A stretch of 64,000 nt of DNA from Paramarasmius palmivorus (lineage: Eukaryota > Basidiomycota > Agaricomycetes > Agaricales > Marasmiaceae): NCBI GenBank assembly GCA_037176845.1, contig JAYKXP010000003.1, positions 558,001-622,000 of the forward strand. Direction: 5' to 3'. Positions 9,138-21,032 of this stretch are shown here, one piece after another. Made by a program: the position numbers and the translations under genes. The first letter of the stretch is position 1, and every line of letters begins with the position of its first letter. Under the pieces are notes generated by a model. The model saw nothing but the letters and a program-made list of their open reading frames with translations. It was not told the DNA's origin and ran no database searches.

Positions 9138-11116
9138 ATGTCGCAGCATCCTATTGTTAACTTGACCTCTGAAGCATCATGGGCTATGGTATGTTCAGAA
9201 CTCATTAGCTTGATTCTCACTAACCTAGTCTAGGTGGAAGACAAGTTCTCCCCATTTGCCAAAGAAACGCTAGCAAAATTAATCAAGTTCCTCGATGTGC
9301 GCTGCCTGTTTGTTGTACTATTCTTACTGTCTGACCAACTCCTCAATAGGAAGAGGTTTTTCCTGCGCTCAAGGTAGCAGAAGCACAAATTCCGAACGAT
9401 GAACGTCGCTGGAAGACCGTCATTCCCATTGTAGCAGAATTGAAGGAAAAGGCAAAGAAGCTTGGGCTGTGGAACCTCTTCTTAAGCAAAGCACATTATC
9501 CGGAGTTTGGTGTCCCTCTCACTAACCTTGAGGTATTGTACATAGGTCCTTACTGGTGTCCGTATACACGGCTAAACTTTTATCACGCAGTATGCTGTTA
9601 TGGCTGAGGTTCTAGGCCGAGGAGGTCAGCTCGCATCTGAAGTAGTGAACTGTTCCGCCCCGGATACTGGTAATATGGGTGAGTGATACTCTTCGTCAAA
9701 GAAAATGAGCTGAAGGAGAGCAACAGAGGTCCTGGCTAGATACGGTTCCCCCGAGCAACAGAAGAAATGGCTTATCCCATTGTTGAACGGTGAAATTCGG
9801 TCATCTTTCTCAATGACTGAGAAACACGGTCAGTAATACCACGTTCGGACACGTTCTATTTGTTAAGAAGCCACTGCAGTCGCATCTTCTGACGCTACCA
9901 ACATCCGGACTTCAATCAAGAGGGAAGGAGACGAAATAGTCATCAACGGACACAAGTGGTATGTGTCATCTATATCGTCCAGGATGTATCATGACTCGCA
10001 TTGTCTACAGGTGGATTAGTGGTGCTGGCGACCCTAGATGCGCTCTGCATTTGGTTCTCGGAAAGAGCGATCCCGGTAACCAGAGCGCGTACCATCAACA
10101 AAGCATCGTTATCGTACCCGCCAACGCACCGGGTGTCAAGATCGTTCGGCCAATGACTGTCTTCGGATATGACGATGCACCAGAAGGCCACTGCGAGGTT
10201 ATTTACGACAATGTCCGTGTTCCGCTCAGCAATCTCGTTCTCGGATGGGGAAAAGGCTTTGAGGTGTGTTGTCTCATTCTTCGCCTTGATTTCAAGCTCA
10301 CGTGAAGAATACAGATCATCCAAGGCCGACTTGGGTAGGTTCAGCTCTGTTTTGGTTATGATACAGTAACTCACACGCACTCCAGTCCCGGACGGATTCA
10401 CCATTGCATGCGTTCCATCGGAGTTGCCCAGAAGGCACTCGATACCATGCTTCGTCGTGTGACCGACCCCGCTCGTAAACCATTTGGAAAGTACTTGCAT
10501 GAACATGGTGAGTTAGACTCCAGCAAGGCACTACAAAAGCTTCATCATTTGCTGTAGGTACTGTTGTTGCAGATATTGCCAAATCTCGAGCCGAAATCGA
10601 AGGTGCAAGGATGCTTGTGCTAAGTGCAGCATTGATGGTGAGTTTGCGAGTACAAGGGGTCGAGCATATCTAATTATGTTTTGCTTCGTAGATTGACAAG
10701 TACAAAGCCAAGGGTGCATTGAAGGAGATCGGTATAGCGAAGGTAATTACCTCCCGGATTTACCCCAAAAGTGTGCACTGACCGTCTGGACAGTTTGTCA
10801 TCCCGTCGATGGCACTTCAAGTCGTGGACCGTGCCATTCAAGTTCATGGTGGAGAAGGAGTATCTCAGGATCAAGACCTAGCTAAATCTTGGACTGGCTT
10901 GAGAACTCTACGACTTGCAGATGTGAGTAGCAATCGCGATGAAGGTTCTGGGCTATGCTGACACCTTCCCCGAATAAGGGACCCGACGCTGTGCATATTC
11001 AGCAGGTGGGACTGCGCGAGCTGAAACGAGCACCGGCACTTGTTGCTAAAGAGCAGGAGCGTAAGAAGAAGGAAAAGGTACTGATGGAGAAGGCTGGCTT
11101 GAAGGGTCATTTATAA
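9138..11116 (+). CDS. Acyl-CoA dehydrogenase, ACAD10/11-like
   Basis: A roughly twelve-exon gene starts at [17 protein letters not shown] and ends ...[11 protein letters not shown]. Family features appear in order: an N-terminal helical domain ([20 protein letters not shown]), substrate/FAD-loop segment [17 protein letters not shown], beta-barrel ([22 protein letters not shown]), and the C-terminal helical domain ([43 protein letters not shown]). The -VASSDATNI- signature and RKPFGK are typical of the ACAD10/11 branch, which oxidises long or hydroxylated/branched acyl-CoA with FAD in mitochondria or peroxisomes. Lys-His replaces the usual Pro after MTE. The exact substrate is not predictable. 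There is no clear peroxisomal tripeptide at the C-terminus. Confidence 0.88.
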
Positions 11117-11280
11117 AAGGTTCTCGATGTATATTTGGCTGTCAGAACTGTATCATTAGGTACCAAAATGCTATTGGAAGTTATGGAAAGCTCAAAGTAG
11201 AATATGTTGACGTTATGGGAAAGGGAAATGTCGTTTGTACCTGCTTAGGCGCCGGCGAGCCTCACCTCTTTTCTGCAAAC

Positions 11281-11954
11281 ATGTCGCACTCACTACGATG
11301 CGTACGACGTGTTATTGCATCAACACAAGCTAATGCCCGACACGCGTCTTCGTTTTCCTCCTCCTCCTCGTCTCCGTCAGCTTCTGCGACTAAAAAGTCC
11401 TACTTCCTGACACCCGAAAAGAAACGAGCACTCATCTCCCTCTACCACCAAAGCGACACCTTCATAACACCTGAAAACCTATCATCACGTATCGATGAAG
11501 CCTTTATCAAGAAGGAAAAAGATATTCTGTCACACCAAGTCACTTCGAGAGACTTGAACATGCTGGTAGAAGAGAAACGAAGGGCACCCAAGTTCAGGGA
11601 ATGGAATCGGGAGAAACGGGGTACGACTGGGGGAAACTGGAGCGCACAGACGACACATAGGGAATGGAAGGTCATTGAGGCATTGTATGGTGTGGATGCG
11701 AGCGATAGACACAATGCTATGCCTGGTCTAGAGGCTTTAGAGGAATTCGAGGAAGAGGACCTGGCAAGGAGAAGCCAACGCAGACAAAGCCCTCACGCTC
11801 AAAGGTACGTCGATTATTCTCTGGTCGTGCCTCTTGGTCTCAACATGAAATGGATAGTGACCGTGAAGTCAATGCAATAGTCGCGTTGGAGACCACAGAT
11901 TTCTTCTACATGGCGTGCAAGTCTACACCGTCTCTGTCACTATATACTCTATAA
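11281..11954 (+). CDS. Unrecognised protein with mitochondrial targeting sequence
   Basis: I do not recognise this family. From ATG 11281 the N-terminus MSHSLRCVRRVIASTQANARHASSFS is basic, hydroxylated and free of acids, a classic mitochondrial presequence. A poly-Ser linker and a charged helical body follow (LTPEKKRALISLYHQSDTFITPENL, then VEEKRRAPKFREWNREKRG). An upstream in-frame ATG at 11215 would mask the targeting peptide. A probable intron near 11806-11857 (GTACGT...GATAG) leads into SDREVNAIVALETTDFFY and a stop at 11952-11954. Without that splice the frame ends at 11880. The stop lies one base from the stop of the convergent sirtuin gene. Confidence 0.6.
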
Positions 11955-11955
11955 T

Positions 11956-12992
11956 TCATTCTCTTGTCAAACCCAACGCTTTTGGAACAGTCTCTGAACA
12001 TGGACCAAGGAACAGAAAGTCGGCCTCTTTGTCTCCCGCACTTCGTTCGAGGTTGAACACCGCTGTTTTGCCCCCCTTCTCCTGCACTTCACTTGCATAC
12101 CCAGCAGCAGGATATACCTAGCGACGAGCTTAATTGTTTTGAGCAGTACCTCAGAGGATAAACAACTCACCGTAGACGAAGTTCCAACGACAAGACATAA
12201 ATCGGCTTCTTCGACAATTTTGTTTATAGTATCCAGGTGAAGCGGCATTTCTTCAAACCAAACGACGCCTGGCCTTGCTAGAGCACCGCATGCTTTGCAT
12301 CGAGGTAAAGAATTTACTGGTATATCTGGATCAATCACATTCTTCTCAACCAGCTCTTCCGTTCCTCCAAGTGCCTCGCAGATTGGTGAAGTCCGGTCAA
12401 ACTCGATGTGGTTGCATTGGGTGCACTTGACGTCAAAGAGTCTCCCATGCATTTCCAGAAGCTTGGGCGGATCCTCCTTACGATCCACGTCGGCATTCGA
12501 CGTAGCCAAGGCACGAGTTAATGCTAATTGCGACAGACCATCCACATTCTGGGTGATGAGAGTGAAGGTAGATCCAGGCGCAATAGCTTGCCGTACAGAC
12601 TGGAGAGAGAACTGAGCCAGAGCATCGTGAGCTGCGTTCGGCTCGGCTTTAAGTGCGCTATGTGGACGCTTAGTATCATATGTGTATGGTTCACAAGAAC
12701 ACCTACCTCTCACGTCTGTAATGATAGAACTGCCAGACCATACTTGGATTTCTCTTGAATGCACTAGGAACGGCTAGATCCATGGCATTATGTTTTCTCC
12801 ATAGACCCCCAGCACCTCTGAATGTCGGAATCCCTGTAGTACAACGATCTGTCAACATGAAGATTTGTATTTGGAAAAGCTATTCTCACCAGATGCAGCA
12901 GATAGCCCTGCACCTGCGACAGCTATGATGTGCTTTGAACGCCCAAGAAGCTCCCTGAAAGCTGTCATGTCTGTCGATTGCTGTTCTGTCAT
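11956..12992 (-). CDS. Class III (SIRT5-like) NAD-dependent protein deacylase
   Basis: A sirtuin with the Rossmann-type [15 protein letters not shown] motif, the TQNVDGL catalytic segment, the LLEMHG catalytic histidine, and a four-cysteine zinc site (CTQCNHIEF and [15 protein letters not shown]). The segment FYHYRRE carries the Tyr-x-x-Arg pair which in human SIRT5 (Y102, R105) binds the carboxylate of succinyl- and malonyl-lysine, so desuccinylase/demalonylase activity is likely. Exons: [35 protein letters not shown], then GIPTFRG...YHYRRE, the long catalytic exon, and [16 protein letters not shown]...ALGLTRE. An acceptor at CCACATAG joins RRE to SALKAEPN. The neighbouring acyl-CoA dehydrogenase and mitochondrial gene fit a metabolic context, but location is not proven. 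Confidence 0.88.
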
Positions 12993-13173
12993 TGATATTG
13001 CAGTAGTGGTTGTAGTTCAAGAGACAGTGGCATGCTTAACTACGTAGTGAACCATCATCACTGCTCAGGGTATAGCAACCGGGAGTGCTGAGCGCATCAT
13101 TGCAATCGTTTCACTCAAAGCATTGAAAGCAAACACTATACATAATACAAAGCATTCGCTTGAAGTAGGTGAC

Positions 13174-15900
13174 TTAATATAAACGCAACGCGTCAAAGAC
13201 AAAATTGGGAGATCTTTGTAAAAATCATGAATACGACAACCCGACCGAGGACCAAAGGAACAAAACTCACAGGAAATTATCACCAGATGACCCGGATACA
13301 ACTGATATTACAAGGGAATTGTCACCAGCAACCAGAGTACCATCAGCTAAAAGCGCCCGTGTGAGCTAAGGCGGTTCAGAGAATGGAGACGTGAACGGGA
13401 CGTACGGATCGCGTAGGTATAGGGTGTGTTCTGCAAGATAAGCCCACATTAGATCCCGATTCCCTATCTCTATACGACCACAAGAGGAACACGTACATTT
13501 CCACGCCAGGTTCCTCGAGTCACTCCACGAGAGTCAGGTTGATCTGGAGGTGAGGGAATATCGCTGTCCCAACCATTGACACTGATTTGGGGTCGGCCAC
13601 CTGATGAGAGAAAGTACACTCATGTTCAGAGAACCTCCCACACTGATGATTATCTGAATGACTTACCAGCGAATGCTAGAGTAGTCCCTATCTCGAATGT
13701 CCGAGCACCGGCTGTTCGATAACAAATACTTCTTTCAATTCTGGAAAGAGGCAGGAGAATTAAGAGGCTTACTCTGTGCTGCGTCGAGGCTGAAATTAAT
13801 TGTGACACTACCGATAGCCTGAGAAGTATGTCAATCACGGATACGATCCATAGTCGAAAGCGATTAATACCTTGAAGGCAGCCATAGGGAATGTGCTGAC
13901 ATCGCTGCCAACACTGAAAGTTATAGGGCCCCAGCTCGACATACGGCTATCGCTCGGACTGACGCGAGATTCTCAGACCAGCAGAACATATTGAAAGCCT
14001 GTTGGTACTCACTGCATCCTTTCTATTTTGCTAAAAGAAAGACAGAGTCAGTACGTGTCGACACGCGCATCGAGAGTCACAGAACATACTCTGCATTCAA
14101 GAAACCTCTCGGCGTACCATCAAAGTCACCAATTTGCCAAATGACGTCGGGGGTCTATGAAAAAGTAAGGCTGGTAGCTACTGCGGAGGCAGCCAGACAA
14201 ACTTACATCCTCTTCAGATGCAATATTCGCTGTTGCAGTCCCTCCAGCAGAAACAGTTACTTGTTGACTTGCGACTGCTAGTTCAACCTTGTAAACTGAC
14301 AAGATAATTAGTGTTCTGGGGTCCTCCAGCTTGGATTTTTGCAGAAGACTTACGAGTCATAGTATACGTTCCAGGCTTCATATACGGGCTGACGAAGCTT
14401 CCACTGGTATCAGTCCGAACCCTGGAGCACCATTAACCAGATTCCACATTAAAATGATGAGCACATACCAATACTGCGCATCGGTATTACTGAAGCCAAT
14501 GCTCTGCAACGAGGAGAAATCGGATGGTATCCCACTAGCTGTGCCGCTAACGCGTCCTCTACCACTTTGTGCGACATAACCTTGGATGTCCAGGCCTTCC
14601 CAGAAAGAGAGATCTAGGTACGAAAGTCGGTGAGTACAATGCGCAGGGTTTATCGTTCCGATTCGGTGCTCACTGATGTCAGAAGAAGGCTCGTCTCCAC
14701 CGGTGAAGACTAGGGCGCTGTAAAATGGAAGGTGAACAAGTGAAGGTGGCGGATGATTTGGGGACTACTCACTAGGGCCCGTGTAAACCCATGCGGTACG
14801 CTAGAAGCGGGCGATCAATATGCTAGTATATTGTAAGAGGCTAGTAGTACCTTCGGTTTGTGCGTGATTAGAATTCTAGGGCCAGGTGAGATCAAAAGAG
14901 CAGGTAATTCTCTTGACAGCGCACCATGTCTATCGAGTGAAATCAGCGACTAGCAAGCGTTCGATTAATCACAGGACTCACAGAAGTAGAGTTCCTGCTG
15001 GTCACCTGTAGAAGTTCCTTAGCGCAAAGTCCCAAAAATATCTATCTACATACCTCCTTGGTTATTAATATCTCGGAAGAAAGGTCCACCAGAGCTACCC
15101 TCATATCCGGTTCCAGGGATAACCTTTAAAAACACTCAGTCAACAAGATCGCCACCCCATGCAAGCCCACCACTCACCATATAAACACCAATCCCACTCC
15201 CCGTAACACCATGTACCTGATCATCAATAAACTGTATCGAGGAGTAAAACTTGGAACGCGTTTGGCCGTCCACGGAGAATACATCTGAACCTTCGATAGC
15301 TGTTCCGCCTCTGATGTTGGATTCGGGGATACCGTTGGGGACGGTAGCTTGGTTGAGACGTGCGATGAAGCGGAGTTCGCCGACTTCTGGTTCGGCTGTG
15401 GTGCTGGATGTGAGTGAGTCAGCGAAGAGAATACTCTAAGAGTAATGATACGAACTAGGTGGCCATGTGAATTGAGGGATCGTTATATTTCGCGACATAG
15501 TATCTGGAAAGCAAGGTTCGTGCCCTGTCTTGTTCAGGAGTGGGATGTATTGCGTACTGAGTCAAGGTGGAAGTAGTGCAAGTAATTTTGATATAGTTGT
15601 TATCATTACCGGTTTGTACCCAGTCGCAAGACGCGCCAATACCAGAGGCAATTTGACTGTGCTTGCTTTGATCCTGAGCTTCTTGGCCGTTGTATAACAT
15701 GGACGTGATGTCACCACTGGTCGAGTCGACTTGAATAATTTTAGAATCGCGCAATGCATAGTAGAAGCCGTTGGTAACTCACCAGTAAAGACCAACCCAG
15801 CTTCAGTATCCACGACGAGCGAGTTTCCGGACACAGTCACTCCGAAACTCCAAACCGAAGGGAGCAGTAACGCAGTACAGACCAAAAGCGAGGCCAGCAT
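13174..15900 (-). CDS. Secreted rhamnogalacturonan lyase, polysaccharide lyase family 4
   Basis: The protein starts with a signal peptide ([20 protein letters not shown]). The N-terminal lyase domain follows ([39 protein letters not shown]). A catalytic region includes ELRFIARL...[32 protein letters not shown] and [17 protein letters not shown] fibronectin-like middle domain ([11 protein letters not shown]) and a C-terminal carbohydrate-binding-like domain complete it ([50 protein letters not shown]). This is the PL4 layout; such enzymes cleave the rhamnose-galacturonate backbone of pectin by beta-elimination outside the cell. More than a dozen exons are present, several very short. The true 3' end uses two late introns, so the stop is at 13174-13176 rather than the earlier in-frame stop. 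Confidence 0.87.
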
Positions 15901-16572
15901 GTTGAGAGACGCTAGAGGATCTGTGAGGGAACGCAATGGCTTTTTATGAACGCGTCGGATAAAACACGGTTGAGGAAGCTCTGGAACGCGCGGTTTGGCT
16001 CCACATTTAGCTGGGAGTTGCTAGTTTGGTACGTATTTTGCATAGCAACATAACGCAAGAGCATCCGCTGTTTCGCTGTGTGCCTCTGAGGCTTGTGCCT
16101 TCCTTTGATCATAGACTAAGGAGAGTTGGTAGGTTATCGGGGATTAGAGTGTAACATCCGTTTCTAAAAACTCGAAATAGACACGGTAAATTGTGGAGCC
16201 CTTGCATTGAAGATGGAGATGGTGGTTTGAATGAAAGCGAGGGGAAAGCGAGCTACGGGCCGTGGCGGCTAATGAGTTGTGGTCACGGTGATAGCTGCGG
16301 GACGGCTGCCATCCGTATCGTTGCGTCGAGTATCATTTCAATGAACGAGTAATGAACGGATCTCAAACGAGTATATATTCAGAATCATTGAATGGATGAG
16401 TTACTTACTTTGCCGCAGCGCCCAAAAACGCCCGACCTCAACACGGACGAAAGCCGAGAGGCCATGTCATCCATTCATCTTATCAGATAATTCCAACTGC
16501 GTAACCACTTTTTCCGATCTCCCGTTTATAATCACTCAACACAATGCCTCTGTTCTCAATCAATCTCGACCC
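15901..16572. promoter_or_regulatory. Divergent promoter region of PL4 lyase and Apd1-like gene
   Basis: This 672-base region separates two divergent genes. It shows no conserved frame. It has G-rich patches (GCGAGGGGAAAGCGAG near 16230) and an A/T-rich block (GAGTATATATTCAGAATC near 16370) that could hold core promoter elements for the plus-strand gene. Long upstream regions are common for secreted pectin-degrading enzymes, but no regulator site can be named with confidence. Confidence 0.4.
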
Positions 16573-17808
16573 ATGCATACCCTCAGACGCTTCAAAGCTA
16601 CAGTCTTGGGCCATGATACCTCTGTGGACAGTATCAAAGCTCAGCTTGGCCAGGGTGGAATACCTATAACTGAAGCGGATTGCAGGTCGTGTTCTGATCC
16701 TTGCGAAGAAGGTGAGTTTTCAGTACATACATTATGCATTGTACTCATGGTTTTATACAGGACACGAACCATACCCAGGCAGATTCGACGTGGACATGGA
16801 AACTCAAATGCTCGGTTCTGTAAAACCATATCATAGACAGGTAACACGCCATTCTATCCAACTCTACTCTTCCCTTCAATTCCTCTAACCAACCCCAGAT
16901 CGTCATCTCAACAGGAAAAATAGACTGGGACAGAGAAATAACCGACACAAAAGGTTCTCTCGCCGCACATATCGACAACGTGCATCCAAAGCGCCTCCAC
17001 TCCCATCCCACCACCACCTTCATCCGACAAACCCCTAGTCCCCATCTCAGGCGTATTCACCCCTTCCGACTCGTCCAAATTAGCCATCCTCAATGGCAGC
17101 CATCATTCCCTCAGCGACAACCCTGACGTTGACACCATACTCGTTTTTCCTGATTACAAAATAATCTCCGAGGTACCTCGTTCGTTGGAAGGTGCTCAAG
17201 CATTCTGGAACTACCTCTCCACTCCGGATTCGGAGAAGGGTGCAGGAACATTGAAATCGTGGGTCATACCGTATTCCTGCGTCATTCTGCTATGTACGTG
17301 CCTGCCCCAAATATACACATGCAGAGTATGCATACTCACGAATGACACGCGCACTGACAGGCTCCCACAAACGAAGAGACAACCGATGTTCAATCGCAGC
17401 AGCCAAACTCGGACATGCATTCACGCATTCCCTCGAACACTCTGGATGGACAGTCGATACTGAAATCGAGCATCCGACTCAAGAATCCCCAGGCCCAGAG
17501 GACCTACAACAACTAGCAACCCAGAAAAAGGCGCTTTTACTACGCAATTCACATACAGGCGGACACAAATTCGCTGGGAACTGTATCGTGAGTCCTTTGC
17601 CTCTTTTCCTTTTTTCTGCGCCGAGTGCTGACGCGGTATGTAGATCTACACTCCCCAAGGTTCAGGCATATGGTACGGCCGTGTAACAACACACGAAGTC
17701 GACGCTATCGTTTCACAAACCATCGAAAAGGGATTGATACTCCCACCTCTCCTGCGTGGAGGTATCAACATCGCACGTCCGGGGTGCAAGTCTTTACATG
17801 ATTGGTAG
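16573..17808 (+). CDS. Sucrase/ferredoxin-like [2Fe-2S] protein, Apd1/AIM32 type
   Basis: A thioredoxin-like ferredoxin-fold protein starts at MHTLRRFKATVLG. Early motifs are DCRSCSDPCEEGHEPYPGRFDVDMETQMLGSVKPYHRQIVIST. The C-terminal domain carries CSHKRRDNRC, then HTGGHKFAGN and IYTPQGSGIWYGRV. In yeast Apd1 the equivalent Cys-x8-Cys and His-x3-His pairs bind a His/Cys-coordinated [2Fe-2S] cluster, and all four ligands are present here. Role: redox protein of cytosol or mitochondria, linked to oxidant tolerance. About five exons. The reading frame appears to slip in a Pro-rich linker near 16980-17000: GSLAAHIDNV and PPPPSSDKPLVPISGVF are both family-like but lie in different frames. Confidence 0.8.
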
Positions 17809-18068
17809 CTTGGGTTTGGGTTGGGATTGTCATTAACTAGTACAATACTGATAACAGGATAGACGACGAATAGAACATACACTTCATAACAACTTCTCTT
17901 TATCGAAAAAAAGACACTTTGAATTCTGAATTCTGGAAGGTCCGGCTGTGGATTAATAGTAGAAAAACGAAACCCTTGTCCGATGCTTGTTAGGAGACCC
18001 AGCAGTGGTATGAATGCAGTAGGGGGTAACCACAGGAAGAAACAGCCGTCCAAAATTTAAGGAGCACC

Positions 18069-20919
18069 CTAAAACCCATCCATCTCCGTAAACCCAAACC
18101 CTTTCCTCTTCGAATGCGCATACCTCCCAGCAGGTTTCTCAAAATCCGCATACTCATCATCCGTATTCACCTTTTCCTCTCCACTCGTCGCTCCATCCCC
18201 TTCCCCGTCACCACCAAGCTCCTCATCCCTCTGTCTATGCTGCGCAAACGCATCCGCATGATTCGACACACTCTCCCCAGAGTACGTGAACCCCCTAAAG
18301 TTTTCTTGCACCGAATTCGTCAATGGGGTTCCTGCAGGTTCCTTCTTCTTCCTCGATTTACCGTTAGCGCCTTTGATTGCTACGCCTTTGTCTTCTCGTT
18401 TCTTTTCGCTTGTCGTTCGACTTAGTTGGCCTTTGTCTTTGTCTTTCTCCTTCTTATCCTTCCCATCCTTCTCCTTGTCCTTCCCAGCACCATTCAAGCG
18501 TGGTCAAGCGGACTAAACGGCGTAGGCGGCGGCGTCTGTCTATCACTCCCCAACGGTCCATTCGGTGTATGCGTCCCATGCCCATGTCCACCCAAACTCA
18601 TACTCGAACTAAAACTCGCACTAACCCAATCCTCCGACGGATCCTCATCATCCCAACCATCATCATCACCTCCAGACATATCGCTAATATCCGCCCCAGT
18701 AAATTCCGGATCAAAGTTTGCCGTACTTTCATCGGATTCAACGCTGGGTTTGAACGGGGGTGTGACTTGTTTGAGGGAGAGAGCGTGCCAGTCGATGGAT
18801 TTGAAGAAGGGGTGTTCTTTGAGTTCGGCTGCGTCGCGGGAGGCGCCGAGGCGGTGTTTTGGGTTGCGGTTCAATAGCTGTCAGTGTGTGTTAGCGTGAA
18901 GATATGGAGGTGGAGAGGAAGCGCTTACGCCTTTAACAAACTGCTTCCCATCTTCACAAATAACCCCCTTCGGGAACCTAATCTTCCCAAAACATATATT
19001 CCTATACATCTGCTGCGTATCTTCATGATAAAACGGACTCCATCCACAACACATCTCAAACAACAGCACACCCAAACTCCAAAAATCGACGATTTTGGAG
19101 TATCCTTGTTCGTCTAGGAGGATCTCGGGTGCTAGGTATTCGGTTGTACCGCAGAATGTTGTGGTGAGTTCGTCTGCTCGGAGATCGGCTTTGGAGAGAC
19201 CGAAATCGCATAGGGCGACGTGGCCTGTGGCGTCTAGGAGGATGTTTTCTGGTTTGAGGTCCCTGGCGGCAGCGTTAGTTTTAGGTTCACTAGATAAGAA
19301 AAGAAAAGAAGAGGCACCTATAAACAATATCATACTTATGCAAATGCTCCAACGCAAGCACCAACTCCGCCACATAAAACCTCGCTCTCTCCTCATCAAA
19401 CCTAGTCTCTCTCTGCAAATGCCAAAACAACTCTCCTCCACTCTTAAAATCCGTAACCAAATAAAGTTCTCTCTCCGTCTGAAAGCTAAATTTCAGCCCA
19501 ACCAGGAAGGGCGACTCGAGAGACCTCTGAAGGATCTTTCGTTCACCAATAGTGTGCGCAACTTCTTTTTTAGCTACGATTTCCTTTTTGGAGAGGACTT
19601 TCATGGCGTAGATACGTTTGGTGTCTTTTTTGCGGACTTGGAAGACTTTGCCGAATGTGCCTCGGCCGATGAGTTTGAGGAATTCGAAGTCGCGGGGGGT
19701 TAGGGCACGTTTGGTCTGTTTGGGTAAGGGTGCGGAGATTAGGATAGGCGCGGGATGACGAGGGGGACATGAGGTAGACAACGCCATCAATCACCAATCA
19801 AAACCGTTGGGGTTTTGGGGTTGCGGGTGGGGCATGGCATGGTACATGGAGGCGTGCAAACGGGGGATGTATATGGTCCGCAGGCAGGCGAGAGAAAAAG
19901 CCAAGATGGGCATGGGCATGGAAAGACACAGAAAACATGAGAACTATGACCAAGAAAAAAGGCAACCGGCGCACCTTGAACTGTTCATATGTTATCTGAA
20001 CACGCATTTCTCCGCCGATTTGTTCACTTTCGTACGGACGGAGCCTGGCGGTGGGGAGCCGGTTAGAGGCGATTTGTGACAAAGCAAGTTATGGAAGGAC
20101 TGACTTGTACCACTGATCAACGGTATGATCATGTATGAGGACTGGTTTAATTTGTAACATTCCCAAGAAACCGGTATCTGGGACTGAACGATCGTAGACG
20201 TTGAAAGTGATGAGAGATGAAGGTGATGTTACGTCGCTGCCAGAGGATAAGCGCATGAACAAAAAAGAGACGCAGGTCACTCACAAGGACACCTCATGTT
20301 TCCAAACTGGATTATGAGCACTGAGACGGCCGAACAAGCCGCCTCCGTTCGATTTGTTGGAACCGTTTGAGCCAACAGAAGAAGCGGGAGAGGTCTCTTT
20401 GCTGCCTCTACGAGAAGCGTTGGCTATAGCACCGAGCGCATTGATAGCTATAGAAGTGCCCTTTACTTCTCTATCCGTTTCATCCGTAGGATCTCTACTA
20501 ATAAACTCGTTTTGCTCGAATTGCACGACAACGTATGGACGAGCGGTGTGTGAGCGAACGTTTAAACCCCTTGCTTGGATGAGTTTTACGTGAATCTGGC
20601 CTTTTGGAAGGGGAGTGCCAGGGTCCTCGGTGGACGATGCCTGTGACGGAGAGGACTTGTTTGAAGGCGAGGATTTTGCTGACTTTGGAGGAGGAGGAAG
20701 GGACATTGTGAAATCAGGCGCATGAAGGGATAGACTGGTTGTGGGAATAGAGTTTACGAATGACATTGAGCTGTGACCGGGCGTGAGATCAGCGGCTAGA
20801 CCCGAAGGGATAAAAGGCGAATTGTTTGGGATTCTAGTGGGAGTCAATAGCGGATGGGGAGATGAGGGGCCGCTTGGGGCTATGTAGTGGTGGAATGACA
20901 TCGAATGGATTTCGTTCAT
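18069..20919 (-). CDS. SCH9: AGC-family protein kinase, Sch9 type (C2 domain + kinase)
   Basis: Order of parts: a Ser/Pro-rich N-terminus (MNEIHSMSFHHYIAPSGPSS), a C2 domain split over several exons (GQIHVKLIQARGLNVRSHTARPYVVVQF...FNVYDRSVPDTGFLGMLQI), then the kinase domain. The kinase shows the glycine loop GRGTFGKVF, VAIK-type lysine AMKVLSKKE, catalytic loop KPENILL, DFG as CDFGLSK, and activation loop TTTFCGTTEYLAPE. The hydrophobic motif ENFRGFTYSGES lies near the C-terminus. C2 plus AGC kinase is the signature of Sch9, a TORC1-dependent growth and nutrient kinase. The tail has a frame break: the kinase frame stops at TGA 18494-18496, while the hydrophobic motif is in another frame starting just upstream. 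An unseen intron or an indel must join them. Confidence 0.88.
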
Positions 20920-21032
20920 GAGTATGAGCTAGAGGTCGAGGTGTAGCTAGCTGGTCAATCATCGTCGCAGGTGGTGGTAGTAGAGAGAGAGAAAGAACTG
21001 TGGAGTACACTGTGGAGCTAGTTATCATAGAG

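Noticed and set aside
18377..18899. Two plus-strand frames of ~160 codons opposite the SCH9 tail
   Set aside because: Antisense images of the Lys/Asp-rich and acidic kinase tail; low-complexity composition.
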